Source of the DNA: Rattus norvegicus
Taxonomy: Eukaryota > Chordata > Mammalia > Rodentia > Muridae
Assembly: GCF_036323735.1 (NCBI RefSeq)
Contig: NC_086036.1
Location: 25,245,564-25,309,563 of the forward strand
Direction of reading: 5' to 3'
Length of the DNA stretch: 64,000 nucleotides
Positions within the stretch are counted from its first letter, which is position 1. Every line of letters begins with the position of its first letter. A program made the position numbers and the translations under genes. Of this stretch, positions 9,920-21,500 are shown one piece after another. The notes beneath the pieces were generated by a model. It ran no database searches. It saw only the letters and a list, made by a program, of their open reading frames with translations, and was not told where the DNA came from.

Positions 9920-10193
9920 TAGGCCAACTGCAGGACAGCAAGCATTACCGGGAGCTGAGCCAGAAATCAGAATGGCCCAGCCTAACTGAACCAGAGAAAA
10001 CCTGACACTTAGGAAGACTCTGGTAAGTTCTTTGCACCCAGGTTGTGCAGGGAAGCAGTTGAGGAAAAGCCTCCTTATTTTGTTAAACAAACAAACAAAC
10101 AAAACAAAACTTCTTTAGTCAGACTTTTAAGTCTCTGAATGACCCCAGTGGTTGTTGTCCCTGTCCCTGTTATTGTTTTTGCTGTGTCTTACG
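9920..10193 (-). repeat. right arm of a diverged inverted repeat
   Basis: Reverse-complement partner of 8808-9080: GGGAGCTGAGCC, GGTTGTGCAGGGAAGC, AGGAAAAGCCTCC, the CAAACAAACAAAC run and GTTGTTGTCCCTGTCC align in mirrored order. The arms are separated by about 840 bp. Two oppositely oriented copies of one element are the simplest explanation. Confidence 0.8.
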
Positions 10194-10823
10194 GTTTGCC
10201 TGTATCTGTGTGTTTCAATTCAGAGAGACTAAAACAGATGAACAGCACGAGTAGTAAGACTAGTAAGCTAGACAGTCTCTGTCCTATGTTCTGTGCTTGG
10301 TTTCGTTTTAGCGATCTCTGTCTGTGTTCTGTGCTTCTGGGCCCCCATTAGTCTTCTCCAGTTATGGACAGACTTGGGAGCTGGATCAAGCTCTAGCTGA
10401 CCCCACTCCTGTGCTGCCAGGCTGGGTCAAGGCACACTCCTCCTAACTCCAGCTACCTCGGTGGCTTTGTGAATACTTCCTCTGCCACTTTGATAGCCAG
10501 GGGGCAAACTTTCTTTCCAGTCTCTGGATTCGGTTTAATGGGGATTCAAATGACGTTTGGATAGGGATAATGTTGAAATGTTGTTTTATGCTGATCTGTA
10601 TTGAAAAGGTGGTTCTGGGGTTGGAAGGTTTCTGTCCCATGTCAGGGGAATCACCTGATTTGTGGCAGAAAAAAAGGATAAGGCAGGGTTTATTTTTTTT
10701 TAATTAGATTATCAGTTTCATCTAGCTGCCTAAAACTGTTGCTAAGATATAAAACATCTCAAGATTCCTACAACTATTACATAAACTTTCTGTGCCTCAG
10801 GGTTTATAAGTTTGATGAATATG

Positions 10824-10856
10824 ATCGCTTCTCGGCCTTTTGGCTAAGATCAAGTG
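10824..10856 (+). pseudogene. U2 snRNA 5'-end fragment (retro-inserted)
   Basis: ATCGCTTCTCGGCCTTTTGG and the following 13 bases match U2 snRNA nucleotides 1-33 without mismatch, then stop. The fragment is flanked by a perfect 17-bp direct repeat, AAGTTTGATGAATATGA, at 10808-10824 and 10857-10873 (one A shared with the U2 start). There is no poly(A) tail. This is the hallmark of a 3'-truncated snRNA pseudogene made by target-primed reverse transcription. It cannot encode a functional U2 because Sm site and 3' stem-loops are missing. Confidence 0.93.
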
Positions 10857-10873
10857 AAGTTTGATGAATATGA

Positions 10874-12776
10874 AAAACTGTAAAATCTATAACAAAAAAA
10901 TGACTTTAAACTTACGACATAGGGTCAAAATTAGAAATTTATACATAGGTATTCTCACCATTCAGGCTGTAAAAGTCAGCAGATATGCAGCACCACCACC
11001 CAAAAAAACAAAGACCTACACCATCAGAGCCCATAGTTCTGAGAAAGTCTACAGATATGCTAGCCCTGTTTGTTAACCCCTGTAGTTCGCTTCAGACTAA
11101 GTGATCTTGCTAATTGAAATATGTCAACCCAAAACATGCTTTTTATGCTTAAAGGCTCACCCTGAGAAAGTCTTAAAGCTACACCAGAATTCCAAAACCC
11201 AATATAATCATTTGTTGACTAAGTTAGGGCCAAAATATAAACACCAATTTCTAAAAACGAATTTCTAAACACCAGGCCCTGGGGTATTCCTGTCTTATGG
11301 TGCAGCAAGACAAAGACCTAAGCAGACCTCTGACTTGTTGACAGCCAACTGGAGCTTTATCAGGTTAGCAGCCTGGCCAATGCATTTTCTATGTGAAAGC
11401 CAGGCCTTACTTTTCTAGAGCTAAGTGACCTGATGCAAAAGGGAAACTCCTAGACAGGCTTGCCTTACAGACAAGCTTCAGATTAAGGATGAACAGGTTC
11501 CAGAGGTAACTTTTACTAACTAAACAAATTTGGTTTGCAACGATTGTCCTCAATAATTAATCACTTATATTGTCCGAGGGTAAAGATTTGGAAAATAAAG
11601 GTTTAAACTTTAAATAAACTATAAAAATCTAAAACTAATTATCAACATCTGGGGATGTAAAATGTCTAAATGAATCACAATGATCTAAAATGATTTAAGG
11701 TATATAAATACAAATTACACTATCGTTACACTAAGATTTCAAGACTTGTAAGTTTTAACATTAATCAATGAAATTCTGATAAGCTGGTAAACCACTGATT
11801 ATTATTATTATCAATTACAAAATCTTAAGTTTCTTCTGGTTGTCTTCTAAGTATAAATTTAAAGATACTTATCATCCTAAAAACATCTCTTTTCAATCTA
11901 TATATCTAGCCCTCTTTTAACCCAAACCCACAGCCACCGCTTTGCTCCATGTAACTCAAAGGCATGGATTCTATACCACCTGTCTTACAGATACCTGCTT
12001 ATCTGTTTTATCTACAATGTATATTTCAACACATATTAGAAACTATCAAAATATAGGTTTCAGAGTGTTGAGAAAGTCCTAAGACTTGGATATATCTCTC
12101 ACAGGTCTAACAGACTCCAGATAAATCCTCCTGTCAATCAACAGCCTAACCTTCCCTGCCTACTGCCCACTCCTGAGGCAAAAGCTCCAAATATAAAAGT
12201 TTCTTTAAGTTTTTAAACTTCTGTTCCTGCAGAGTTCCACTCGCTGGTAGACACCATCCAGAAATCAGCTGCAGACTTCAAACTGCTCCAAAGGTGATCT
12301 ACAACACTTCAGTAGTTCTGAGCTTGCTGAAAACTGACATAAACCATCCGGTCAATGTGTCTGTCCCCTGTCTCTTCAGTTGGGTCAGACGCAAACCAGA
12401 TGGTGCTGATGGATACTTCCTTGCCTAAATCCTCTCCTTTGACTAACATCCCAGCTTTTCTGGGTCCTGACCACAGACTCCTAATTTCACCAGGAAGTAG
12501 TTCTATAAGAGAATACATCATCCCTCATCCTCAATAAAAGGCTAAAATATTAGGTCAAAAGGAAACTCCCTGGCAAGAGGGACAAAATGGCTACAGTACC
12601 TGTTGACATGCCAAGATTGCATGGTCTTAAATTTTTTTGTCCTCTTTGTGGTAACCAAACACATATATGATCAGGCTGTGCATTTTTAGATATATTAAAA
12701 GTTTTGATTTCCCCCAGATAACAAATACTAAGACACTATCAAGTATTTGACAGGGACACATAATAGAGTGAGGCAA
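10874..12776. other. AT-rich DNA with no recognisable gene
   Basis: Second half of the presumed retroviral interior. Only short frames occur. I cannot independently classify it, and it could be unrelated AT-rich DNA. Confidence 0.4.
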
Positions 12777-14067
12777 TGATAAACCATCCTGCTTCCTTCT
12801 TAGACTTGAAAGCCATCATATAGCAAAGTCAAATTAGATTCATTTCTGTGTATAACGAAATCTCTGTTTCTTGGAGATTGGGCTATGTCCCACCTGTAAC
12901 CTTGACTACAAAGGGTCTGTATTACCTGATGGCAACAATCTCTGTGTTTTAAAGGTTATCATGACCACCTTGTTATGACCATGTGGTTATGACTACCTTG
13001 TACATGAATTTTAATCCAGCAACATGGCTGCTATGGCTGGAATACAGTCATGCCTTTAGCACACCTTTAATCTCAAACACTAACATTTAATTGAGGGTAA
13101 GACAAAGTGAGGAATGAGAAAGATTTGAATCAGAGATAGGGTATGTCTAGCTGTCATGAGAACAAACTGGAAAGAGGCCACTTAAAGAGGAGTAAGGGAG
13201 ACAGAAAGAGTTCAGAGGGAGAATTCAGTTGGAGTTCAGTTCAGTTCAATTCAATTTAGTTCAGTGTGTTAAGTTTGGGGCAGTTCAGTTGAGTTCACCT
13301 GATCTCAGTTCAGAGCAGAACAGTTGAGTTTGGTGCAGTTTATTTCATGGAGTTCAGAGAAAGTCTTTCCAAACAGAGCAATTCAGTTGGAAGCCAAGAG
13401 AAGTCAATTTGAATCAGTCAGCTTAGAGTGGAGCTTGAGGCAGAACAGCTGAGTCAAACCAGTCAGTCAGAGTTCAGAAAGAGATAGAAAAAGTGATTTT
13501 ATCCAATAGAATAAAGTATCAGAAGCTGAAACATTCTAGGCCTAGGTTAGCAGATGAAGGCTGGAAGCTAAAGCATTCAAAGTCTAGGCTTCCAGAAGAT
13601 CAGATTTTATGGAGGCTAGAAGCTTTCAGGACTAGGCTTAGGGATAGTTAGAACAAAAACAGAAAGACTCTGAGCTCGGCACATGCCATGTATTCTCACA
13701 GCTTGGGTACAGCTCTCACTTTATCCCTTCATCTGAGAAAACAAAAGTAGCACTTACGTTTACCCTCCCTGTTGTTATGACTGCCTTGCTATGCCACTTT
13801 GTTATGACGACCTTGTGCTCATGCTTTGCTCATTCAACCCTGCCTATTTGCCTGCCAAATCCTCCATTTGAACCCCCTACCCCTGAACTAGAAAAACCTT
13901 TATCTTACCCATGTCCAATGCTGCTCTCTTGAACTCCACCTTTAGGGAGAGACAGCCTACATAAATGAGTTAACAAAATGCTTGCTTTTATTATATGCTT
14001 TTCTTGATTAATTTGTTCGTGATGATTTTGGTCAATGCTATCTCTCCCCTCACCTGTGGGGTTAACA
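12777..14067 (+). mobile_element. 3' LTR-like segment, interrupted
   Basis: Shares two ordered blocks with 8599-9376: ACTTGAAAGCCATCATATAG...CCCACCTGTAACCTTGACTAC (12805-12910) and CCCCTGAACTAGAAAAACC...GGGAGAGACAGCC...CTTGATTAATTTG (13880-14030). The end is GGGGTTAACA. Between the blocks sits about 740 bp (13005-13745) without a counterpart in the first copy. TATA-like sequence is eroded here (CTAGAAAAACC). Confidence 0.55.
13005..13745. repeat. GTTCA-rich insertion inside the 3' LTR-like segment
   Basis: Contains many irregular GTTCAG/ATTCAG motifs (dense at 13210-13350, scattered to 13470), then three related A/G-rich stretches sharing CTAGGCTT/GAAGCT (13540-13640). TTTAATCTCAAACACTAAC near 13068 resembles B1-like text. 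Unclassified insertion or expanded U3 region. Confidence 0.5.
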
Positions 14068-14490
14068 AACAATAGAAATGATGCTCTTATGAATGCACAG
14101 AGACTGTGACATAATGCACTATATCTACACAGGTTCAAATTAGACAAAATACCACCATAGAAAAAGGGATGTAGGCAAGAAGTCCCACCTATAACCAAGA
14201 GGCTATGTGTAATTAATATCTTCTAGAAGAGGGAAGATCAGTTTTCACTTGACAGAATCATAGTCATAGGTTCAAGTTATACTGCAGAGCTCTAGTAATA
14301 AAACCAGAGTGATTCTGGTATAAAAATATCTTTTGATCAATGAATTTGAATTGAAGACCCACACATAAGCCTATATTATAGCCACTGATTTCACAGTGAA
14401 GTGATTCCCAACATTAATACTAAGCGAGTTCTGGACTTTTAGGTCAAAACCACTATCTATTTAGCAAGTAAAAGGCAGTGACCGTGTATT
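14068..14490. other. no recognisable feature
   Basis: Mixed-composition DNA between the LTR-like segment and an ID element. Confidence 0.45.
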
Positions 14491-14505
14491 AGAAATTTTA
14501 CTTGC

Positions 14506-14606
14506 GGGGCTGAGGATTTAGCTCAGTGGTAGAGCGCTTACCTAGGAAGCGCAAGGCCCTGGGTTCGGTCCCCAGCTCCGAAAAAAAGAACCAAAAAAAA
14601 AAAAAA
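14506..14606 (+). mobile_element. rat ID element with TSD
   Basis: GGGGCTGAGGATTTAGCTCA opens an ID body close to consensus (GGTAGAGCGCTTACC, GGTTCGGTCCCCAGCTCCG) with an interrupted A tail. Perfect TSD AGAAATTTTACTTGC at 14491-14505 and 14607-14621. Confidence 0.97.
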
Positions 14607-14824
14607 AGAAATTTTACTTGCATAGATGTATTTGTTTAATGTGATAATTTTCCAATATTAACCACTAAGATTGATAATGAACATTTTTCCTTTGAGCTAT
14701 TTCCCAAACTTCATTTCTTATTACAGCAACATTCCCCATCATCACCTGGTTGCTCCACGGTCTCCTTAACTGAAGAGGACTCCTGTGGAATTTGGTTCAT
14801 CAATAGGCAGGACCACAAGACTTC

Positions 14825-15172
14825 GGCTAAGAGATGGGGGAGGGGAGTCATTCAGTAAAGTGCTTATTGTACAATCGCATGAACCTGAGTTTGATTCCCT
14901 AGCATTCAGGTTGAGACCGGGCAAAGCATTTCATGTTTGAAGTGGTATTATTACTCAGGATGCAGAGACAAGAGGGTCCCTGCAGCTCTCTAGACAGTCA
15001 GCCTAGCTTGCTCTGAGAGATCCATGTCCATGGAGAGACCCTGTCTAAAAAAAAAGATGAAGATACTGATTGAAAAGACGCAGCATTAACCTCTAGCTCT
15101 GTATTCCATGGCCATATACACAAAAGTGAGCATGTGCACACACATGCCTGTGCACGCACATGTGCATACCTC
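14825..15172 (+). mobile_element. B4 SINE
   Basis: tRNA-like head (TCATTCAGTAAAGTGCTTAT, CCTGAGTTTGATTCCC), B1-like middle (ACTCAGGATGCAGAGACAAG, GAGAGACCCTGTCT plus A-run) and a tail ending in CA-rich text are the B4 order. Diverged. Adjacent (CA)n at 15173-15190. Confidence 0.82.
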
Positions 15173-15190
15173 GCACACACACACACACAC
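15173..15190. repeat. short (CA)n
   Basis: Nine CA units at the 3' end of the B4. Confidence 0.95.
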
Positions 15191-16984
15191 ATGCACAAAC
15201 AAAAATAAAAAAAAACAAGAGTGATAGGAAGACAACCAAAGAAAGAAAAAGGATAATTTCATTAAATCTAGGAAGGTTCAAAGCAAAACTGCCTTGGGAG
15301 AGATTCGTGAGGATGGGAAGGAAGGGTCTGTTGTTGTTGTTTTGTTACCCATCTGAAGAAAGCTTTTCCTGTACCAAAATCCATCTCCCACCGGAGCTTC
15401 AACTTGATTTAACTCTAAGTCCTACCCAGTTCCCCGTCTCATCCCCAGTGTGTCAACATTTTCTAAGAAAATACACAAACCAAGCTCTCAGCAGTAACCT
15501 TGAGTCACCCTTGAAATATTTATATCCAGGGTTAGTCATGACCACATTTGAAGAGCACTTAGTCTATGGCTAGCACAAAAATTTCTGCTTGACAATTATT
15601 AGTAGAGGTCATAAATGGAGATGTCTGAGGTGATTCCTTGGCAGATTTTGTTCCTGTCATTTCGGTCGTGTTTGAGGCCCAATTACTTTTCTATTCATGT
15701 GTGGGAAATTTAAGTGACTGTTAAATTTCTTTGTTATTTATCATTTCACAATGTGTCTATGTGGGTGCCCTGACACATTTTGCTGTACGCCTCTCTTTCT
15801 ATGACCTCGGCTTCTTTTTTCTTTCTGTTTCTAAGTCTTCAGCAAAACCTACACCCTAAAACGCCCTTTTGCCACCTGGCTACCTAGCACTGGCATCAGC
15901 TAATGCTGGCTCTGGCCTCTCGGCTAGTCTGTGGATGTCTGCTTACTTATCTGCTATTTGCCAAGAAACTAAAGCCTGTGGTCACAAAAGGATGAGTGAC
16001 TGGGGAAAGAATTGGGCCTGTAAGACCCAGTCAGGGTGAAAATGTTTCCAGATTGCCACAGAACTATATTCCCGTTACTTAAAAAAAATAGCCTTATCTC
16101 AGTAAGGGAAGAGACTGAGAAACATAGACGACTTATTCAAGCTCATGTCCCTCAATTCAGGAAAGTGTATAAGGTGGGCCCCTGGCTTCCAGGCAGCCCT
16201 ATGTTATGTCATACTCTGCTGATCTCAGTGCTGCTCTGATGTTCACATAGCCCATAGTGCTACCCACCTCAAAACCTTACAAGTCGGCTTTATGCATACC
16301 AATAACAATTATGGGCCCATGTAAATGGGCTTATACACTCAACAAAGGTAATCCATCTTCTCTATGTCAAAAATGATTTTACTCATCTGCTAGCCCCTGA
16401 AGCAGGTAAACAGCAGTCTACAGAGAGCAGACGGACACATTAAACTGTCTTACTGGTCTCTTTGAACTCCTCCTGTTTGCTCTGAAAGTTCAGCACTGCC
16501 CCTCAACACTGCTTTCTTTGCTGACACCCTGATCGTTCTCCATTTTGCACTCCTTTGCTCTCGGACAGCACTCACTCCCCTCTCTGCTTCACATGGCTCT
16601 GGTTTAATCAGTTGGAGCAAAGCCTGTTCCTTGGCTTCGTTGGTCAGTGATCTCCTTGGCTTTCACTCTGAAGCCATCTCTAGTCGGTGTGTGGTTAAGG
16701 TTGGGTTTTGGACTTTATGCCTCTGCTTTCTGGGATGGTCCTTTTCTAAAGGCTGCCGTGCTTTCTAAACTGCTGCACCATGTCTCTCCTTCATCTATGC
16801 CTTAGTTCTCGCTTCGCTGTTGCCTGCAAGCCCATTGTGCGTGTCTACCTATGGAATCCTGCAAATGTGTCAAGCAAAGCTCGCCTAAAATCCATTCCAT
16901 AAAGTGTTTCTAGTATTCTTTATTTGGTTGCTGCTATAAGAAATCCTTTGGTAATTGTATAATGGTTTAAAAAGCTATTTCTTA
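15191..16984. other. no recognisable feature
   Basis: Mixed-composition DNA. The 137-codon plus-strand frame at 15160-15573 starts in the CA repeat and has no recognised homology. Nothing else supported. Confidence 0.45.
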
Positions 16985-18005
16985 GCCTATAATTGTAGAA
17001 GAAAATGTTCACAAAAATATCATTGCCAGTCACATATGTGACAGAGGAGTAATATCTAGGACACACAAAGAACTCATAAACTAATTAACAAGGAATCAAG
17101 CACCCAATAAACAAATAGATTTAAGCATACAGTTCTCCAAATGTACAGTATAGTAAGTAAAAATATTTTTTAATAAAAATCATAGACATTCTTAGCAATC
17201 ACAGAAAAGCAGGCTGGTGAACATCTTTAATCTCAACACTCGGGAAGCAGAGGCTGGCAGGTTTATTGAGTCTGAGGGTATCCTGTTATATGGAAGGAGT
17301 TCCAGGGCAGCCAGAGCTACACAGAGAAACTCTGCCTTGAGAAACCATAAGAAGCAAGCAAGCAAGCAAAAAAAAAACAAAAAAAACAAAAAAACAAAAA
17401 AACAAAAACAACAGCAAGATTCCACATCTTTCGTATCAGAACAGCAACAAGGAAACGAATAAGAAGAGATGCTAGTGGGGAATGAATACAAAAAAAGAAC
17501 TGTACACATTGCTGGTGAGGATGCAAATAAATCCAGCCACTGTGGAGGTTAGAATGGATTACCTCAAAGTAGATGGACCATATGGCCCACCCATAGCACT
17601 TCTTAGCATCTATTCCCAAAGGCTCCAAGCCAACGTCTCTCACAGATACTTGCACATTGGTGTGTATTATACCACTATTCACTAAAGCTACATTATGGGA
17701 TCAACCTAGGTGTCTATTCACAGAAGACTGGATGAGGACACCTTTATACACTATGAGGATATTTCCAGCCAGAAAGGAGGGTGAAGATATGTCATCAGGT
17801 GCAGGAAAATGGATGTAATTGTTAAGTCTATCCTGGGAAGGCAACTACTGTGTGTTTCCTTCTCTGCGGGCCCTCGACGTTATAGACACAGAGCGATGCA
17901 TATGGCCTGATAACGTGCAAGCAGAAATGAAGCTGTAGGGGGGATGAGAGTTGTGAAGGGAAAATGTGGCAAAATATGGGGAGAATATGCTCCAGGCTCA
18001 TAGGA
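16985..18005 (+). mobile_element. old L1 3' end (late ORF2 and 3'UTR), split by a B1
   Basis: Text such as GTCACATATGTGACAGAGG, AGGACACACAAAGAACTCA and GCTGGTGAGGATGCAAAT, then GGTGTCTATTCACAGAAGAC and GGAAAATGGATGTAATTG, follows the order of the end of L1 ORF2 and the 3'UTR. Many stops and indels. Not coding. Confidence 0.75.
17208..17414 (+). mobile_element. B1 SINE nested in L1
   Basis: GCAGGCTGGTGAACATCTTT, CTCAACACTCGGGAAGCAGA, CCAGAGCTACACAGAGAAAC and an A-rich tail with C interruptions (17368-17412) are B1 landmarks. L1 text resumes at AAGATTCCACATC. Confidence 0.9.
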
Positions 18006-18402
18006 ATACATAACCTGAATAACAAATAAAAATACGAAATGGCCCTTAGTGATTTAACACCAAAGTGCCAGCATATCCGTGTCTCTTCTGAAGGTTTTCT
18101 CGTCTCCATTCTTTGCCTGATGTCACCCTTTCCAACTTCAAACTTATCAGGATAGTGTCTTTAAATGTGACTCTTCCCATTGTCTATCCTTCTCCATTCT
18201 TCCTATCTCCCTGGTTCAAGGACTGTGGTAATCACACTGGACCCCGTCAGACAGTCCAAGGACTCTCCCTCTTTCAAAATCTTTAATGACACCTAAACGT
18301 CCCTTTTACATTTAAATGACATAACCACAGGCTCCAGGGGTTAGACCACAAATATTTTAGGGGATCATATTCTATCACATCACATAGTTGAGAATTTATC
18401 TC
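18006..18402. other. no recognisable feature
   Basis: Nothing specific seen between L1 remnants and a poly(T) run. Confidence 0.45.
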
Positions 18403-18590
18403 TTTTTTTTTTTTTAGCTTTATTTGCCCATGGCATCGTTCCCACATCTGTAGTTCAGGGGTTACCAGGGAGTGCCTTGGGCCTGTCTGCTTCCCTGCAG
18501 CAGGACAAGCTCTGTGAGGGTGGAAACTGGCCTCCTTGTCTTTCTTCTCACACAACAACAGTCCGGACACTTCAGACATGGCAGGTTCCT
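18403..18590 (-). pseudogene. possible 5'-truncated processed pseudogene
   Basis: On the minus strand this reads as unique sequence ending GGGCAAATAAAGCT followed by 13 A, an mRNA-like 3' end. An ATG frame (MSEVSGLLLCEKKDKEASFH) lies upstream, but the parent gene is not recognised and no TSD was found. The short AATAAA-to-A spacing leaves room for a chance A-run. Confidence 0.4.
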
Positions 18591-21500
18591 ATGTTGAACA
18601 ACTAGCAGTAGTTTTCTCTGCTTTGTGGCGTCTGTCTTCAGAGATGACCACTGGAGAGAAAACGTTCATAATGTCTATGGAAAGGAGGCGTAGGGAGGAG
18701 AGAATGATGATGTACAATTAACACAATTGACTGCCGTTCAAAATGAGCTTTAAAAGTCAGTTTAATGCACTAGTTCATCTCTCTCACTTTCTTAGCATAG
18801 TGTCTGGCATACAACAGCCTAGTGAATACTGGATGGGTGTGAATGAGTGAAGGAGGCCATTTGTGTGTGTGCCTCAGAGAATTTGGAATGTGGGAATTAA
18901 CTGTTACATAACGCAGGGAGGCTCAGTAACCAACGAAACAATGCACAGAACTTCAGTTTCCGGTTTGCGTGTAGATAACACCACACTCCACCGTGCCCTC
19001 TTCCGTCTGAGAAATATCGTCCTCCTGAGATGGCAACTCACCACTAATGTGAACTAGGCCCAAAGACTCTGAGCCAAAGCCCAGGGTTAGCCAAAGAAGT
19101 GCCGTGACTGAAGTACCCTTTCCTGCTATCTGGTTTATTGCCATGATGGAATAATGGCGGAACACATTGAGGAGAGGAGAGACGTTTGGTTCCGTCCGAG
19201 AGGATACAGTCCCCGGTGATGGCGAAGGCACAGTAGCAATAGTGTAAGCAGTGTAAGACTGCTCACCCCCATCTGAGTAGATCAAGAAGCAGAGAGAGCT
19301 CAATGCTGCCATTTGAATGCCCCCCACCCCATTTTGCATTGTCTAGAGCACCCACATTCATGGTGGGTCTGCTGTCTTTCATTAAACCTCTCTGGAAATG
19401 CCCTTGAAGACACACCCAGAGCTATGTTAGTGATCCCAAATCTGGTCCGGTTGCCAGTGAAGATTAACCATCACAGTATCATGGGCCTCTGTTGACTTGA
19501 AAGCCTTATCAGAGAAATATTTCTCACCTCCTTCCCCTGTGCCCCTTTTAGCTGACTGCCCTGTGTTCAGCTGGTATGCATATGGGGCCTAGTAGCTCTG
19601 TGAGCAAAGGTCACACTGTATGGATTCTATACCATCAGAGCTGCAACAGCCCATCAAGTCACACATGAGATGCACAAGAAAATGCACCCAAGCTCTGTGC
19701 TCGCCGGTGTGAGGATATACACTTCTCAGTCTTCCTGGGAGACAGTTCGATGAAAGACTTGAAAATTTTGACTTTGTCCTTTTCTAAATCATTTCATTTT
19801 TACAAACACTTTAACCTTTCTCCCTTCACATCGCAAAGAACGTTTACACAAATATGTCCATTATAAAATTATTCATAATACTTACTGATTAGAAATAATG
19901 TAGAGGTCTATCAGTGAGGTACTAAAAGTCAGATTGTGGCATAGTAAAAAATCAGAATGCTGAACACATATTCTAAACAAGAAAAGGATTTATAACCTCG
20001 CGTGAGGAAACGCTCTCGATGCGTTGCAAACTTAAAAACAACAACAAAATCAAGCTGCACTTCAGACATCTGAGGTGAGCCGGTTTTTCAAAATTAAGCC
20101 CATGAGATAAAATGTGCCATCAAGGAGGTTTGCAAGCTAAAGAGATCGTCCTTCCTTCGGCTGTGTGATTTGGGGGACATTTTCTTCTTCTTCTTTGAAC
20201 ATTCAATTTTTTTTTCAGTCGCATCGTATTTTTCTAGCTGGGAAAAGAAAGAGGAAAACCCTACTTTTAAAAAAAATATAGCAACAGTTGCTACGTGGAT
20301 TCTGGAAATGAGGAAGGTCAGTGGGAGCATCTGGCAGGAGACCGGAAGGCAAAGCATTTTTCTCTTAGAGGAAATTGCAAGTGGAGAAGGAGGTAGCCAC
20401 CCTTGATGACTTCACTGAAGTTAACTCCTTCATTTACATGCGCACAAAGTAAGAGCAGTCACAGAAAAATCAGTGACCTTGACGTCCTCAATGCCAAGAT
20501 TCTCCCTCCCAATGCTTGCATCTGACTGCTCTTGGCTGCCTCTCCAGACTTTCTACTGTAGCAATGAAGACAAGAGTATGATTATCGAACAAAAGGAAGG
20601 TTCAAAAATGGATTTTACTAGTCTGCTTAGCGTGAACACTTCTTCTCAAAGGGTCCCCATCATGAACGTAGCAAGGTTTGATAAAGGCTTCTCCATTTTC
20701 CTTTAGTCCGTATACCAACCACAATATGTGTTTCTGTACTAATCAACTGAGAACTCTACAAACACCAATTCTTTGAATTGAGTTTGGCCTCCCACTTAGT
20801 AGGAGGCAAGCAAATTTATTTTTGGATAGATGATTCCATATGTTTAAAAGTCAACATGCAAATATATGTAAAAATTTTAGACATTTTTCTTTCAAATGAT
20901 TAAAATTATCCCCGTGAACTTAAAACCGTTGGGTGATTCCAGGTGTTACTAAGGGAGGGAGCTCATGTGCCTGCCTGGGGGACAGATGGCAGACACAAGC
21001 CTCATTCTTTCTCGGCTGCTAAAAGTCAAGTACTCCAGGAGACCAACAGAGTGCAGCGAGGATGCATTCTCAATGAGCTTCGTGTTGACAATGAACTCCA
21101 TAGATGATCAGCCAGCGGCTCTAGTTCAGTCTACGTTGGCCAATGACACTCCCCCTGTTACCACTGGCTTGGCAACCCCAAAAATTACGGCTCGAGACGT
21201 TATCCTGCAGCGCAATGTCTCTACTGCCGGATAGTAAAGCCTGGTTATCTGTTTAGTCAGAAATGTAACATTCAGAAATACTGATGAATTTGTTCCAAGT
21301 CTCATTTATCACATGGCAATCGTCTCTGCATAGGGCATCTTCAGCTATGGTAAGATTAGGACTTTAAAACCTGGAAACTGTGTTTGGTTCTAGAATAAAA
21401 GAAAATGTACGACAATCCTGGTGTTAGCATAGAACTCTTACCCGTGCACTATGCAAATTCTCCAAGTTGGAGGGAGAAAGGATTTGGGGGGTTGGACAAT

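Larger units (their letters stand above)
9396..12776 (+). mobile_element. presumed internal region of a decayed endogenous retrovirus
   Basis: The region between the two LTR-like segments is about 3.4 kb, AT-rich in its second half, and contains no frame longer than about 73 codons. No gag, pol or env coding survives that I can recognise. It contains the right arm of an inverted repeat (9920-10193) and a later U2 snRNA fragment (10824-10856). The assignment rests only on its position between LTR-like copies. Confidence 0.4.
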
